This document shows positions 1-6,178 of a DNA stretch of 11,821 bases, piece after piece. The notes under the pieces were generated by a model, which saw only the letters and a program-made list of their open reading frames with translations, was not told the origin of the DNA and made no database searches. Origin of the DNA: Chloroflexi bacterium UBA5177 (GTDB lineage: Bacteria; Chloroflexota; UBA5177); NCBI GenBank assembly GCA_002413265.1, contig DHWR01000048.1, positions 1 through 11,821 on the forward strand. The letters run 5' to 3'. Made by a program: the position numbers and the translations under genes. The first letter of the stretch is position 1; the number at the start of each line of letters is the position of its first letter.

Positions 1-281
1 GACGGACCAAGCAAGGCCCGGTTTTTCGGCGTGAGGAGTGCTCCGCCACCGGTTGCGAGGATCGCAGGCTCGTTCCTCAAAACCTCCTCGAGCGCGTCCG
101 ACTCGATGCGGCGGAAGGCCGACTCTCCCTGGTCGGTGAAGATCTCCCGGATGGAGTGGCCGCATCTTCTTTCGATTTCCTCATCCAGGTCCACGAAGTC
201 CAGCCCGCAGCGCTCGGCAATGAGCCTGCCAACCGTGCTTTTTCCGGTCCCCATGAACCCGGTGAGAACGACCGAGCTCAT
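1..281 (-). CDS. aroK: Shikimate kinase, 3' part cut by window edge
   Basis: Shikimate kinase phosphorylates shikimate to shikimate 3-phosphate with ATP in the cytoplasm, the fifth step of the shikimate pathway. The first 93 residues are in the window and the C-terminus runs off at base 1. Visible family marks are the P-loop GFMGTGKST (residues 8-16), the shikimate-binding region DLDEEIE (31-37, with Asp33), FRRIE (56-60, with the conserved substrate-binding Arg) and the glycine triplet TGGG (77-80). The ATG (279-281) overlaps the aroC stop codon as ATGA, so its translation is probably coupled to aroC. It is the last gene of the aro operon seen here, and aroB would be an unsurprising next gene. 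The adenylate-kinase-like fold could suggest other small kinases, but the DLDEEIE, FR and GGG motifs together with the neighbours settle it. Confidence 0.95.
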   Translation of the reverse strand, partial: MSSVVLTGFMGTGKSTVGRLIAERCGLDFVDLDEEIERRCGHSIREIFTDQGESAFRRIESDALEEVLRNEPAILATGGGALLTPKNRALLGP

Positions 282-1390
282 CGCGCGAACCGCTCGCGAA
301 TTTCCTCGACGCTGTCTCCGCCGTACTTCTCGAGGAATGCGTCCGCGATGACCAGCGCGACCATGGCCTCGCCGACGACACTGGCAGCCGGCACCGCGCA
401 AATGTCCGACCGCTGATATATGGCTTCGGAGGCCTCTCCCGTTCGGACATCGACACTGGGCATGGGGGTGAGCGTGGTCGAGATCGGCTTCATGGCCGCG
501 CGAATGACGATCGGCTCGCCGTTGGTCACCCCGCCCTCGAGACCTCCCGCGCGGTTGGTGGGCCGAATCGGGCCTGCGTCGTCGGGAAGGATTGCGTCGT
601 GGACCTGCGTTCCCCTGGAGCGGGCATTTTCAAAGGCAGGTCCAAGGGCCACCCCCTTGATGGCCTGAATGCTCATGACCGCTTGCGCCAGGCGCCCATC
701 CAATTTGCGATCCCACTGGACGTAGCTGCCCAGGCCAACCGGAGCTCCCAGCACCTGCACTTCAAAGATTCCGCCGAGTGTGTCGCGGTCCCTTCGAGTC
801 CGATCGATGAGGTCGATCATCCGGCGCTCGATATCCGGGTCCGCGACGCGGACTGCCGATTCATCGACGCGCCGCCGCGTATCGGCATCGCTCAGATCGA
901 CGGCGTCGCTCGAAACGGCGCCGATCTCGAGCACCTGGCTGGCGATCTCGATGCCGAATTCTTTGAGGAGAAGCTTGGCGACCGCTCCCATGGCGACTCG
1001 CATTGCCGTTTCGCGTGCGCTGGCCCTCTCGAGTACCGTTCGGAAGTCACGGAGGCGGTACTTGGAGGCACCGGCCAGATCCGCGTGGCCGGGCCGGGGC
1101 ACGGTCAGTACCGGCTTCTCGCGTTTCTGCTGGTTCGTGTAGTCCCGATTCTCAATGCGAATGGCGAGCGGGGCGCCGGTCGTGCAGGAGGTTTCGACGC
1201 CGCCCATCCACTCCACCCGATCCTTTTCGATTACCTGGCGGCCGCTTCGGCCGTATCCTCCCTGGCGGCGAGTCAGGTCGCGGTTGATCGCGTCCTCGTC
1301 TAGCAAGAGGCCGGCGGGCAGGCCTTCGAGGATTCCGGTGAGAGACGGTCCGTGGGACTCGCCTGCCGTGAAAAATCGAAGCTGGCTCAT
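278..1390 (-). CDS. aroC: Chorismate synthase
   Basis: Chorismate synthase converts EPSP to chorismate by trans-1,4 elimination of phosphate and needs reduced FMN. The product is 370 residues, normal for the monofunctional bacterial enzyme. It shows the family signatures in order: GESHGP near residue 11, RRQGGYGRS near 42, RPGHAD near 99, LERASARETA near 120, GGLEGGVTNGEP near 281 and RSDICAVPAASVVGEA near 328. The frame is open 8 codons further upstream, to 1414. ATG 1390 is preferred because it begins with the usual family N-terminus MSQLRFFTAGESHG and overlaps the aroE stop codon as ATGA (1387-1390). Its own stop overlaps the aroK start in the same way. It is the fifth structural gene of the aro operon. 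No domain or key residue appears to be missing. Confidence 0.97.
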   Translation of the reverse strand: MSQLRFFTAGESHGPSLTGILEGLPAGLLLDEDAINRDLTRRQGGYGRSGRQVIEKDRVEWMGGVETSCTTGAPLAIRIENRDYTNQQKREKPVLTVPRPGHADLAGASKYRLRDFRTVLERASARETAMRVAMGAVAKLLLKEFGIEIASQVLEIGAVSSDAVDLSDADTRRRVDESAVRVADPDIERRMIDLIDRTRRDRDTLGGIFEVQVLGAPVGLGSYVQWDRKLDGRLAQAVMSIQAIKGVALGPAFENARSRGTQVHDAILPDDAGPIRPTNRAGGLEGGVTNGEPIVIRAAMKPISTTLTPMPSVDVRTGEASEAIYQRSDICAVPAASVVGEAMVALVIADAFLEKYGGDSVEEIRERFAR

Positions 1391-2271
1391 CGTGCTTCCA
1401 GAGCGTCTCGGCACGCCTGCCTCATGGCATCCAAGTCCGGCACCTTGCCAGTCCAGATTCGAAAGGAGGCGCCGCCTTGCTGGACCAGCATCTCAATTCC
1501 GTCGAAGGTTTGGCAGCCGGCTCGCCAGGCACGCCGTACGAGCGCCGTCGGGCCACCGTACACAAGATCGATCACCACGGGTTGGTGGTCCAGGGAAACG
1601 CCGTCCGGCAAAGGTGTTTGGTCTCTGAGATGCGCCATCCCCAGCGGGGTGCAATTGACCATCAACACGGCCAGTGAAACCGCGTAGAACGCCCCTTTGC
1701 TACCGGAGGCGACCGCGCGAAGCTCGGGAGGTTTCGACGGAGGAGTGGCAGCAGGTTTCGAGACTTCCATCGATCTTGCCTGCAAACCGCGAGACAGAGC
1801 CTCGGCTCGCGAAACCGTTTGATTCACCACGGTAACGGTCGCGCCTCGGGCGGCCAAGGCGGCAACGACGGCTCGAGAGGACCCGCCGGCTCCGAAGACC
1901 ACGGTCGGTCGTCCGGTCACCTCGAACTGCAAGCTGTCGAGCAGCGCCCACATGCCGTTGAGGTCCGTGTTGTAGCCGGCAAGGACTCCGTCTCGGCAGG
2001 CCACGGTGTTGACGGCGCCTACCAGTCGGGCGTCCGACGAGACATCGTCCACGAGTTCCAGCATCGCTTCCTTATGAGGAATCGTAATGTTGAAGCCGGC
2101 GAAGGTCGACGGCGCCGCGCGCACCCAGGAAGGCAGGTCCTCACGCCGGACGTGAATCGCCCGGAAATCGGCGTCGATTCCGGAGGCGCGAAAAGCGGCG
2201 GCCTGCATCTGCGGCGAAACGCTGTGCTCAACGGGATCGCCGATGACGGCGTAGCTGCTAGTCGACGGCAA
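1387..2271 (-). CDS. aroE: Shikimate dehydrogenase
   Basis: AroE reduces 3-dehydroshikimate to shikimate with a nicotinamide cofactor. Numbered from the start chosen here (294 residues), it has YAVIGDPVEHSVSP (7-20), the catalytic lysine in NITIPHKE (Lys67), the catalytic aspartate in NTDLNG (Asp103), the dinucleotide loop GAGGSSRA (127-134), VNCTPLGM (205-212) and LVQQGGASFRIWTG (262-275). No ATG start exists upstream of Met22. TTG at 2269-2271 is chosen because GGAG sits 6 bases before it. TTG at 2281-2283 would add four residues but has a poorly spaced Shine-Dalgarno. Either start lies inside the end of aroA, giving a 14- or 26-base overlap. Two oddities: the NADP-phosphate motif usually written NRT reads NQT (150-152), and a proline/lysine-rich stretch (about 171-195) makes the loop before VNCTP longer than usual. 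Confidence 0.93.
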   Translation of the reverse strand: MPSTSSYAVIGDPVEHSVSPQMQAAAFRASGIDADFRAIHVRREDLPSWVRAAPSTFAGFNITIPHKEAMLELVDDVSSDARLVGAVNTVACRDGVLAGYNTDLNGMWALLDSLQFEVTGRPTVVFGAGGSSRAVVAALAARGATVTVVNQTVSRAEALSRGLQARSMEVSKPAATPPSKPPELRAVASGSKGAFYAVSLAVLMVNCTPLGMAHLRDQTPLPDGVSLDHQPVVIDLVYGGPTALVRRAWRAGCQTFDGIEMLVQQGGASFRIWTGKVPDLDAMRQACRDALEAR

Positions 2272-3538
2272 TGTCGGCTCCAAGTGAGGCCAGCGCCTCG
2301 ACGAATCCGGGCCATGAAATCGCAGCGCACTCGGCTCCTCGAATGACCGTCTCTCCAGCAGCTATGAGACCCGCCACCGCAAGCATCATGCCGATTCTGT
2401 GGTCTCTGCGGCTATCGACACACGACCCGGAAAGGGGAGTCGGCCCTTGAATCACAAACCCGTCCTCTACTTCCTCTATCCGCGCGCCCATGAGCCTCAA
2501 GTTCTCGGTCGTGGCCCGAATGCGGTCGGTTTCCTTTACTCGAAGCTCCGAAACTCCCCGAATTTCGCTGGTTCCCGCGACCTGAGTGGCGGCGAGCACC
2601 AGGAGCGGTACTTCGTCGATCAAGCTCGGAATCGCTGAGTCGGACAGAGTCACCGGGTTTCGTGGCTTCCCGCGGCCCCGCACGATTCCCACGGCCTCTC
2701 CAACTGACTCTGAGGTGCTTTCCTGGTCAATCTCCGACCCCATCTCCTCGAGCGCTGTAAACAGACCAGCTCGCGTTGGATTGAGCATTGTGCCATTCAC
2801 GGTCACATCTCCGCCGGTCAGACAGCCCGCCGTGATCAGAAAGGCCGCGGACGAAGGATCTCCCGGGATGTTTGCCTCGAATGATCGAGGTCTCCGACCG
2901 CCTTCAACGGAGTGGACGGCCCCCGAGCTGCTCACCGGAACTCCCAGCGTGGTCAGCATGCGCTCTGTGTGGTCGCGGCTGAGCGCGGGCTCGCGAACCG
3001 TCGTGGTGCCATCGGCAAACAAGCCGGCCAGCAGAACGGCGGACTTGATCTGCGCGCTGGCTACCGGAGTCTCGTAGTCGATCCCCTGGAGCCGGCTACC
3101 GTGGATGTCGAGCGGGGCCCGTCCATCCAGCGACTCGATGACAGCACCCATTCGCGCCAGTGGCTCGATGACGCGGCGCATGGGACGCCGTGACAACGAT
3201 TCGTCGCCGATCAAGCAAGAGCGAAAGGGCTGGCCGGCGAGAATTCCGGCCAGGAGCCGCATGGTTGTGCCTGAGTTGCCACAGTCAAGCGGGCCAGAGG
3301 GCGCCTGTAGGTGGTCGGTGGAGATTACGACGGTCGCATCGCCATCCTGGTGGATGTCGATCCCCAGGGCTCGCAGACAGCTCGCGGTCGAGAGGACATC
3401 TTCTCCGTCCGGCAGATTTCGCATGTCCGAGCGGCCGGAGGCTAGGGCGGCGAACATCAGCGCGCGATGCGACACGGACTTGTCGCCTGGCACGCCGATC
3501 GAGCCACGGAGGGTGGAAGCACGCACTCTCCAGGTCAT
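2258..3538 (-). CDS. aroA: 3-phosphoshikimate 1-carboxyvinyltransferase (EPSP synthase)
   Basis: EPSP synthase joins phosphoenolpyruvate to shikimate 3-phosphate to give EPSP. The product is 426 residues, a full two-domain enzyme. Motifs in order: VPGDKSVSHRA (16-26), LDCGNSGTTMR (84-94), LSRRPMRRV (115-123), SAQIKSAVLLAG (161-172), RDHTER (188-193), GDPSSAAF (226-233), NPTRAG (253-258), LIDEVPLL (306-313, with the catalytic Asp) and ELRVKETDRI (331-340). The GDKS, SAQIK, RxHxE and NPTR set resembles the pattern usually described for class II EPSP synthases, while the PEP-site loop keeps the glycine of GNSGT. The ATG overlaps the tyrA stop as ATGA (3535-3538), and the 3' end contains the aroE start. 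It sits in the middle of the aro operon and appears intact. Confidence 0.97.
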   Translation of the reverse strand: MTWRVRASTLRGSIGVPGDKSVSHRALMFAALASGRSDMRNLPDGEDVLSTASCLRALGIDIHQDGDATVVISTDHLQAPSGPLDCGNSGTTMRLLAGILAGQPFRSCLIGDESLSRRPMRRVIEPLARMGAVIESLDGRAPLDIHGSRLQGIDYETPVASAQIKSAVLLAGLFADGTTTVREPALSRDHTERMLTTLGVPVSSSGAVHSVEGGRRPRSFEANIPGDPSSAAFLITAGCLTGGDVTVNGTMLNPTRAGLFTALEEMGSEIDQESTSESVGEAVGIVRGRGKPRNPVTLSDSAIPSLIDEVPLLVLAATQVAGTSEIRGVSELRVKETDRIRATTENLRLMGARIEEVEDGFVIQGPTPLSGSCVDSRRDHRIGMMLAVAGLIAAGETVIRGAECAAISWPGFVEALASLGADIAVD

Positions 3539-4359
3539 GCGGTCGCGCTCATCCGAAGCCTCCGCGCCGCGTCACGAGCCCGAATCATCTCGGCCTCCAG
3601 GTCCATCGAGCTAATGAAGAGATCCAGCGTCTTCTGTAGACGAGTGACCTCTTCGCGCAGGTTGGTACGGTTTGCCTCCAGAATGTCCTTCCAGAGCGCG
3701 GGTTGGCTAAGCGCGAGCCGGGTCATGCTTGCGAGACCAGTCCCGGCATAGGTTTCGTCGCCCTCCATGAGTAGCGACGCGAGGGCATATGAGACGAGCT
3801 GCGGCAGGTGACTGGTGCGGGCGACGATTCGATCGTGCTCGGCGGCTCCGGCAATGATCCGGCGCGCGCCCACTGCCTCGATGATTTCCGATGCCCCGCG
3901 CAGCGTTTTCTCCGAAGTCTTACTGTGCGGGGTGAGCACAAAAGGGCGGCCGAAAAACAGCTCCTTATCGGCGGCCGCAGGGCCACTGACCTCTTTCCCG
4001 GCGATCGGGTGCCCGCCGATAGATCGCCCCGCTCCCTCGGATCGCTCCATGACCTCGACGACGGGAGTCTTGACGCTGCCGACGTCGAGGATTACTGCAT
4101 GCGGTGCTTCGCGGACGGCCAGGGGAACGAGCTTGATTATTTGCGAAACGGGAGCGGCAAGCACGACCATCTCGGCGTCAGCCAGGGCCTGAGCGCGGTC
4201 GCCGGTTGCAGTATGGACGTGTCCGCATTCAACCGCCGCGTCCCTCACTGACTCGCTCGGATCGTGACCGCGCACCTTCCACCCGGCGTGCCGGAGGGCG
4301 GCGCCAAGGGAGGCGCCGATCAGGCCCAGGCCGACGATCGTGACTCGCCGTTCGGTCAC
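3535..4359 (-). CDS. tyrA: Prephenate (or arogenate) dehydrogenase
   Basis: This enzyme oxidatively decarboxylates prephenate to 4-hydroxyphenylpyruvate, or arogenate to tyrosine, committing chorismate to tyrosine. The 274-residue protein has an N-terminal Rossmann fold with VTIVGLGLIGASLG (6-19), then LDVGSVK (91-97), the active-site signature GGHPIAGKE (115-123), TSHLPQLVS (182-190) with the second conserved His, and the helical dimerisation domain ending near residue 274. There is no fused chorismate mutase domain and no C-terminal ACT domain, so it is the short monofunctional form. Whether the substrate is prephenate or arogenate, and the cofactor NAD or NADP, cannot be read with certainty. 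The GTG start overlaps the aroF stop as GTGA (4356-4359). As second structural gene it directly follows aroF, which fits the tyrosine-rich leader peptide upstream. Confidence 0.94.
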   Translation of the reverse strand: MTERRVTIVGLGLIGASLGAALRHAGWKVRGHDPSESVRDAAVECGHVHTATGDRAQALADAEMVVLAAPVSQIIKLVPLAVREAPHAVILDVGSVKTPVVEVMERSEGAGRSIGGHPIAGKEVSGPAAADKELFFGRPFVLTPHSKTSEKTLRGASEIIEAVGARRIIAGAAEHDRIVARTSHLPQLVSYALASLLMEGDETYAGTGLASMTRLALSQPALWKDILEANRTNLREEVTRLQKTLDLFISSMDLEAEMIRARDAARRLRMSATA

Positions 4360-5399
4360 AGGCGTCGGCCCACGGCTGCGGCCAAGCGCTGAAGGTCGCT
4401 CATCAAGGTGCGGAAGCGATCGAAGCGCAGCGACTGAGGTCCGTCGGAGAGGGCTTCGGCGGGGCGGGGATGGACCTCGACGATCAGGCCGTCAGCTCCG
4501 GCGGCGATGCCTGCCTTGGCTACCGCCGGCACGAACATCCATTTGCCGGTGGCATGGCTGGGATCGACGATTACCGGCAGGTGAGTTAGCTGCTTGAGGA
4601 CGGGAACCGCGCTGATGTCGAGCGTGAAGCGGGTGGCGCTCTCGAAGGTTCGGATGCCTCGTTCGCAGAGAATGATCTTGTCGTTGCCGTTGGCGAGGAT
4701 GTACTCGGCCGACATCAGAAGCTCTTCGACGGTGGCGCTCATGCCGCGCTTCAGCAAAGCGGGGTGGCCCGAGCGGCCAACTTCTTGAAGAAGCGAGAAA
4801 TTCTGCATGTTGCGGGCGCCGATTTGCAGCATGTCGACGTGCTCGGCGACCAGGTCGACATGATCGGGTGTCAGCACCTCGGTGACGACGGCCAGGCCCA
4901 GCTCCTTGCGGACTCGATCCAGCATCTCCAGGCCGGCGTTGCCGAGCCCCTGGAAGCTATAGGGTGAAGTCCGCGGTTTGAAGGCGCCGGCCCTGAGCAC
5001 CGTGGCTCCGGCCGCCTTCACCTCGGTCGCGGTTTCCCACAGCTGCTCTTCGCTCTCGATCGAGCAAGGTCCGGCGATGACGACGACCGTCTCTCCTCCG
5101 AAGGTGATGCCATCGACCGGGACCAGCGAGTCCATCGGCCGGAAGTCACGGCTCCCGAGCTTGTAAGGCTTGGTTACCTGGACCATGTGGTCCACACCGG
5201 GAAGGAACTCGAGGGGAGCCAGCTGTTCAGGTGAGCTGTGCCCAATGACTCCGATGATAGTGGTCTCCTCACCCTGAGAGACGTGGGGGCGGTATCCCAT
5301 GGTGTTGACGCGTTCCACCACGCTCTCGATCTGCTGCGGACTGGCAGTGCTGTGCATCACGATGATCATGTCTTTGGCATCTCCTAGCGTCGCGATCAT
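4356..5399 (-). CDS. aroF: DAHP synthase, type I-beta with N-terminal regulatory domain
   Basis: DAHP synthase condenses phosphoenolpyruvate and erythrose 4-phosphate, the entry step of the shikimate pathway. Residues 11-80 form a ferredoxin-like domain (MIIVMHS to LKPYK-like [12 protein letters not shown]), as in the feedback-regulated Thermotoga maritima type. The TIM-barrel follows with IAGPCSIES (108-116), [18 protein letters not shown] (136-153), [10 protein letters not shown] (218-227), CERGIRTFE (245-253), VDPSHATG (278-285) and IVEVHP (306-311). The metal ligands would be Cys112, His282, Glu308 and Asp319. No chorismate mutase domain is fused. ATG 5399 has a strong GGGAG 6 bases upstream. 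ATG 5369 (residue 11) is a real alternative, because family members usually begin there and ligand numbering would then match T. maritima, but its GGAG is 11 bases away. It is the first structural gene behind the attenuator, so it likely has both allosteric and transcriptional feedback. Confidence 0.96.
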   Translation of the reverse strand: MIATLGDAKDMIIVMHSTASPQQIESVVERVNTMGYRPHVSQGEETTIIGVIGHSSPEQLAPLEFLPGVDHMVQVTKPYKLGSRDFRPMDSLVPVDGITFGGETVVVIAGPCSIESEEQLWETATEVKAAGATVLRAGAFKPRTSPYSFQGLGNAGLEMLDRVRKELGLAVVTEVLTPDHVDLVAEHVDMLQIGARNMQNFSLLQEVGRSGHPALLKRGMSATVEELLMSAEYILANGNDKIILCERGIRTFESATRFTLDISAVPVLKQLTHLPVIVDPSHATGKWMFVPAVAKAGIAAGADGLIVEVHPRPAEALSDGPQSLRFDRFRTLMSDLQRLAAAVGRRL

Positions 5400-5420
5400 G
5401 GAATTCTCCCTCGGCCGGAT

Positions 5421-5454
5421 AAAAGGAAGACCGGAGGCGAATTCGCCTCCGGTC
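5421..5454 (-). terminator. Attenuator terminator before aroF
   Basis: Bases 5429-5454 form a perfect 26-base palindrome centred on GAATTC. As RNA on the minus strand it folds into an 11-bp GC-rich stem with an AAUU loop and is followed by UUCCUUUUAU, a moderately U-rich tail. It lies after the leader ORF and 21 bases upstream of the aroF ATG. A strong intrinsic terminator between promoter and first gene only makes sense if it is conditional, which points to attenuation. The U tract is interrupted by CC, so its efficiency is uncertain. Confidence 0.8.
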
Positions 5455-5458
5455 GAAA

Positions 5459-5514
5459 AGGGGCATAACGTGAGGTTGCGGGCCTCTATTCGAGGACCGT
5501 CACGTCATGCCCCT
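5459..5514 (-). promoter_or_regulatory. 15-bp leader stem overlapping the leader stop codon
   Basis: In the minus-strand RNA, AGGGGCAUGACGUGA (5514-5500) pairs with UCACGUUAUGCCCCU (5473-5459) over 15 bp with a single G-U pair. The 5' arm covers the last five leader codons including UGA. The enclosed 26-base loop can form CCUC-GAAUA-GAGG. Translation to the stop codon must open this stem, so its state reports ribosome position. Confidence 0.8.
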
Positions 5515-5550
5515 ATAAAACCAGTAATAGTAGCCGGGGTTGCGGGTCAT
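5500..5550 (-). CDS. Aromatic-rich leader peptide of the aro operon
   Basis: This 16-residue ORF encodes MTRNPGYYYWFYRGMT. Residues 7-12 are six consecutive aromatics: Tyr (TAC), Tyr (TAT), Tyr (TAC), Trp (TGG), Phe (TTT), Tyr (TAT). The ATG is preceded by CAGG ending 6 bases upstream and lies about 20 bases after the predicted transcription start. Such runs of the regulated amino acid are the hallmark of attenuator leader peptides like those of trp, pheA, his and ilv operons. Here all three aromatic amino acids are sampled together, with tyrosine most heavily, which fits an operon encoding common-pathway enzymes plus TyrA. The peptide itself probably has no function; ribosome speed over it is the signal. 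It is too short for ordinary gene calling and would normally be missed. Confidence 0.85.
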   Translation of the reverse strand: MTRNPGYYYWFYRGMT

Positions 5551-5578
5551 CACACACCTGAAGGGTAGTCTTTCGCGC

Positions 5579-5607
5579 AGTATAGGGCGAGTCCTACGAC
5601 CTGTCAA
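5579..5607 (-). promoter_or_regulatory. Sigma-70-type promoter of the aro operon
   Basis: Read on the minus strand, TTGACA (5607-5602) is separated by exactly 17 bases from TATACT (5584-5579). That is a perfect -35 and a 5-of-6 -10 at optimal spacing. Transcription would begin near A5573-A5571, about 22 bases before the leader-peptide ATG. The -35 overlaps an imperfect 16-base dyad (5602-5617), so repressor control in addition to attenuation is possible but unproven. Confidence 0.85.
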
Positions 5608-5617
5608 ACTTTTGATA
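5602..5617. promoter_or_regulatory. Imperfect dyad overlapping the aro -35 box
   Basis: TGTCAAACTTTTGATA is a 16-base dyad: 7-base half sites TGTCAAA and TTTGATA around CT, with one mismatch. It covers the -35 hexamer of the aro promoter, where a repressor could exclude RNA polymerase. It does not match the spacing of the known TyrR box (TGTAAA-N6-TTTACA), and short AT-rich dyads also occur by chance. Confidence 0.35.
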
Positions 5618-5733
5618 GTGGCTCAGTAAAAACTGTGGAGAGCTCTGGTCGCCGCCTCCGCCAGCAGGCAGGCATTAGCTTTGTTCTGCGAACCGATCTC
5701 GCGGAATGTCATCGCAGCGAAAGGAGCGTGTTC
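5608..5733. other. Intergenic region between aro promoter and VOC gene
   Basis: This divergent spacer must hold the promoter of the plus-strand VOC gene. No convincing -35/-10 pair with proper spacing was found on the plus strand. The frame of the VOC gene stays open back to 5635 (ATG), but that start lacks a Shine-Dalgarno and would add 33 residues outside the fold. Apart from the dyad edge at 5608-5617 nothing else is recognised. Confidence 0.5.
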
Positions 5734-6090
5734 ATGATCTTTGGTGCGCACGTGATCGTTTACAGCAAGGATGCGACTGCTGATCGCGCCTTCTTCCGGG
5801 AGGTCCTCGGATTTTCATCCGTGGACGCCGGCCACGGTTGGCTGATCTTCGCGCTGCCGCCGGCGGAAGTGGCCGTTCATCCCGGCGAGGAGAATGCTGG
5901 ACACGAACTCTATCTTTTGTGTGACGACCTGAACGCTGAGATAGCGACCCTCAGAGAGAAGGGCGTCGGGTGTTCCGACGTGCAAGAAGCAAGATTTGGC
6001 TCGATGACGAAGATTCGGCTTCCAAGTGGCGGCGAGGTCGGTCTCTACCAGCCGAAGCATGAACTGGCACTGGTATCCGCCTCAACTTGA
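5734..6090 (+). CDS. VOC superfamily (glyoxalase/bleomycin-resistance fold) protein
   Basis: This small cytoplasmic protein of 118 residues forms a single vicinal-oxygen-chelate module of paired beta-alpha-beta-beta-beta units. Visible marks: GAHVIVYSKD (4-13) as the first strand with His6, ADRAFFREVLGF (16-27), HELYLLCDDL (57-66) with His57, and the closing strand GGEVGLYQP (99-107) with Glu101. His6, His57 and Glu101 are plausible metal ligands. The family includes glyoxalase I, ring-cleavage dioxygenases and fosfomycin or bleomycin resistance proteins, and the sequence does not show which activity applies here. ATG 5734 is chosen over ATG 5635 because AAGGAG sits 7 bases upstream and the fold begins right after it. 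It is divergent from the aro operon and convergent with the diguanylate cyclase, with no evident functional link to either. Confidence 0.85.
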   Translation: MIFGAHVIVYSKDATADRAFFREVLGFSSVDAGHGWLIFALPPAEVAVHPGEENAGHELYLLCDDLNAEIATLREKGVGCSDVQEARFGSMTKIRLPSGGEVGLYQPKHELALVSAST

Positions 6091-6114
6091 CCCATCTCGA
6101 CTCAGACAGACACA

Positions 6115-6152
6115 GCGCCGAAGAAGCGATGAGTCTCTTGCGGCGCCCTCTC
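6115..6152 (+). terminator. Possible hairpin terminator after the VOC gene
   Basis: GCGCCGAAGA (6115-6124) pairs with TCTT-G-CGGCGC (6136-6146) in a 10-bp stem with one bulged G and an 11-base loop. It lies 25 bases after the VOC stop and is followed by CCTCTCTGTT, which is only weakly T-rich. It falls between convergent genes, where a terminator is expected. The poor T tract keeps this tentative. Confidence 0.4.
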
Positions 6153-6178
6153 TGTTGTCCACGGAAGGTGAAGTCGAC

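Larger units (their letters stand above)
5421..5573 (-). promoter_or_regulatory. Aromatic amino acid operon leader RNA (transcription attenuator)
   Basis: From the predicted transcription start (about 5573-5571) to the end of the terminator the leader is roughly 150 nucleotides. It holds in order a Shine-Dalgarno, the 16-codon aromatic leader ORF (5500-5550), a 15-bp stem whose 5' arm contains the leader stop codon (5500-5514 paired with 5459-5473), a small hairpin inside its loop (CCUC/GAGG), and the terminator. Segment 5489-5499, directly after the leader stop, can pair with 5450-5457, which includes the base of the terminator stem (8 bp with a 3-base bulge). Inferred working: a ribosome that finishes the leader covers 5489-5499 and the terminator forms. 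A ribosome stalled on Tyr, Trp or Phe codons leaves that segment free to open the terminator. The layout is seen directly; the switch is inference. Confidence 0.75.

Noticed and set aside
599..1303. 234-codon open frame on the plus strand
   Set aside because: It is antisense to aroC, with no recognisable motif or Shine-Dalgarno.
1387..2346. Plus-strand frames opposite aroE, the longest at 1819-2346
   Set aside because: They contain no fold-like sequence, and the minus strand carries all the AroE signatures.
5421..5573. T-box or riboswitch as the aro leader
   Set aside because: No T-box sequence or specifier-loop architecture is seen, the leader is short, and the aromatic leader ORF explains the layout better.
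5635..5733. 33-residue N-terminal extension of the VOC protein
   Set aside because: The upstream ATG has no Shine-Dalgarno and the extra residues resemble no domain, while ATG 5734 has AAGGAG at proper spacing and starts the fold.
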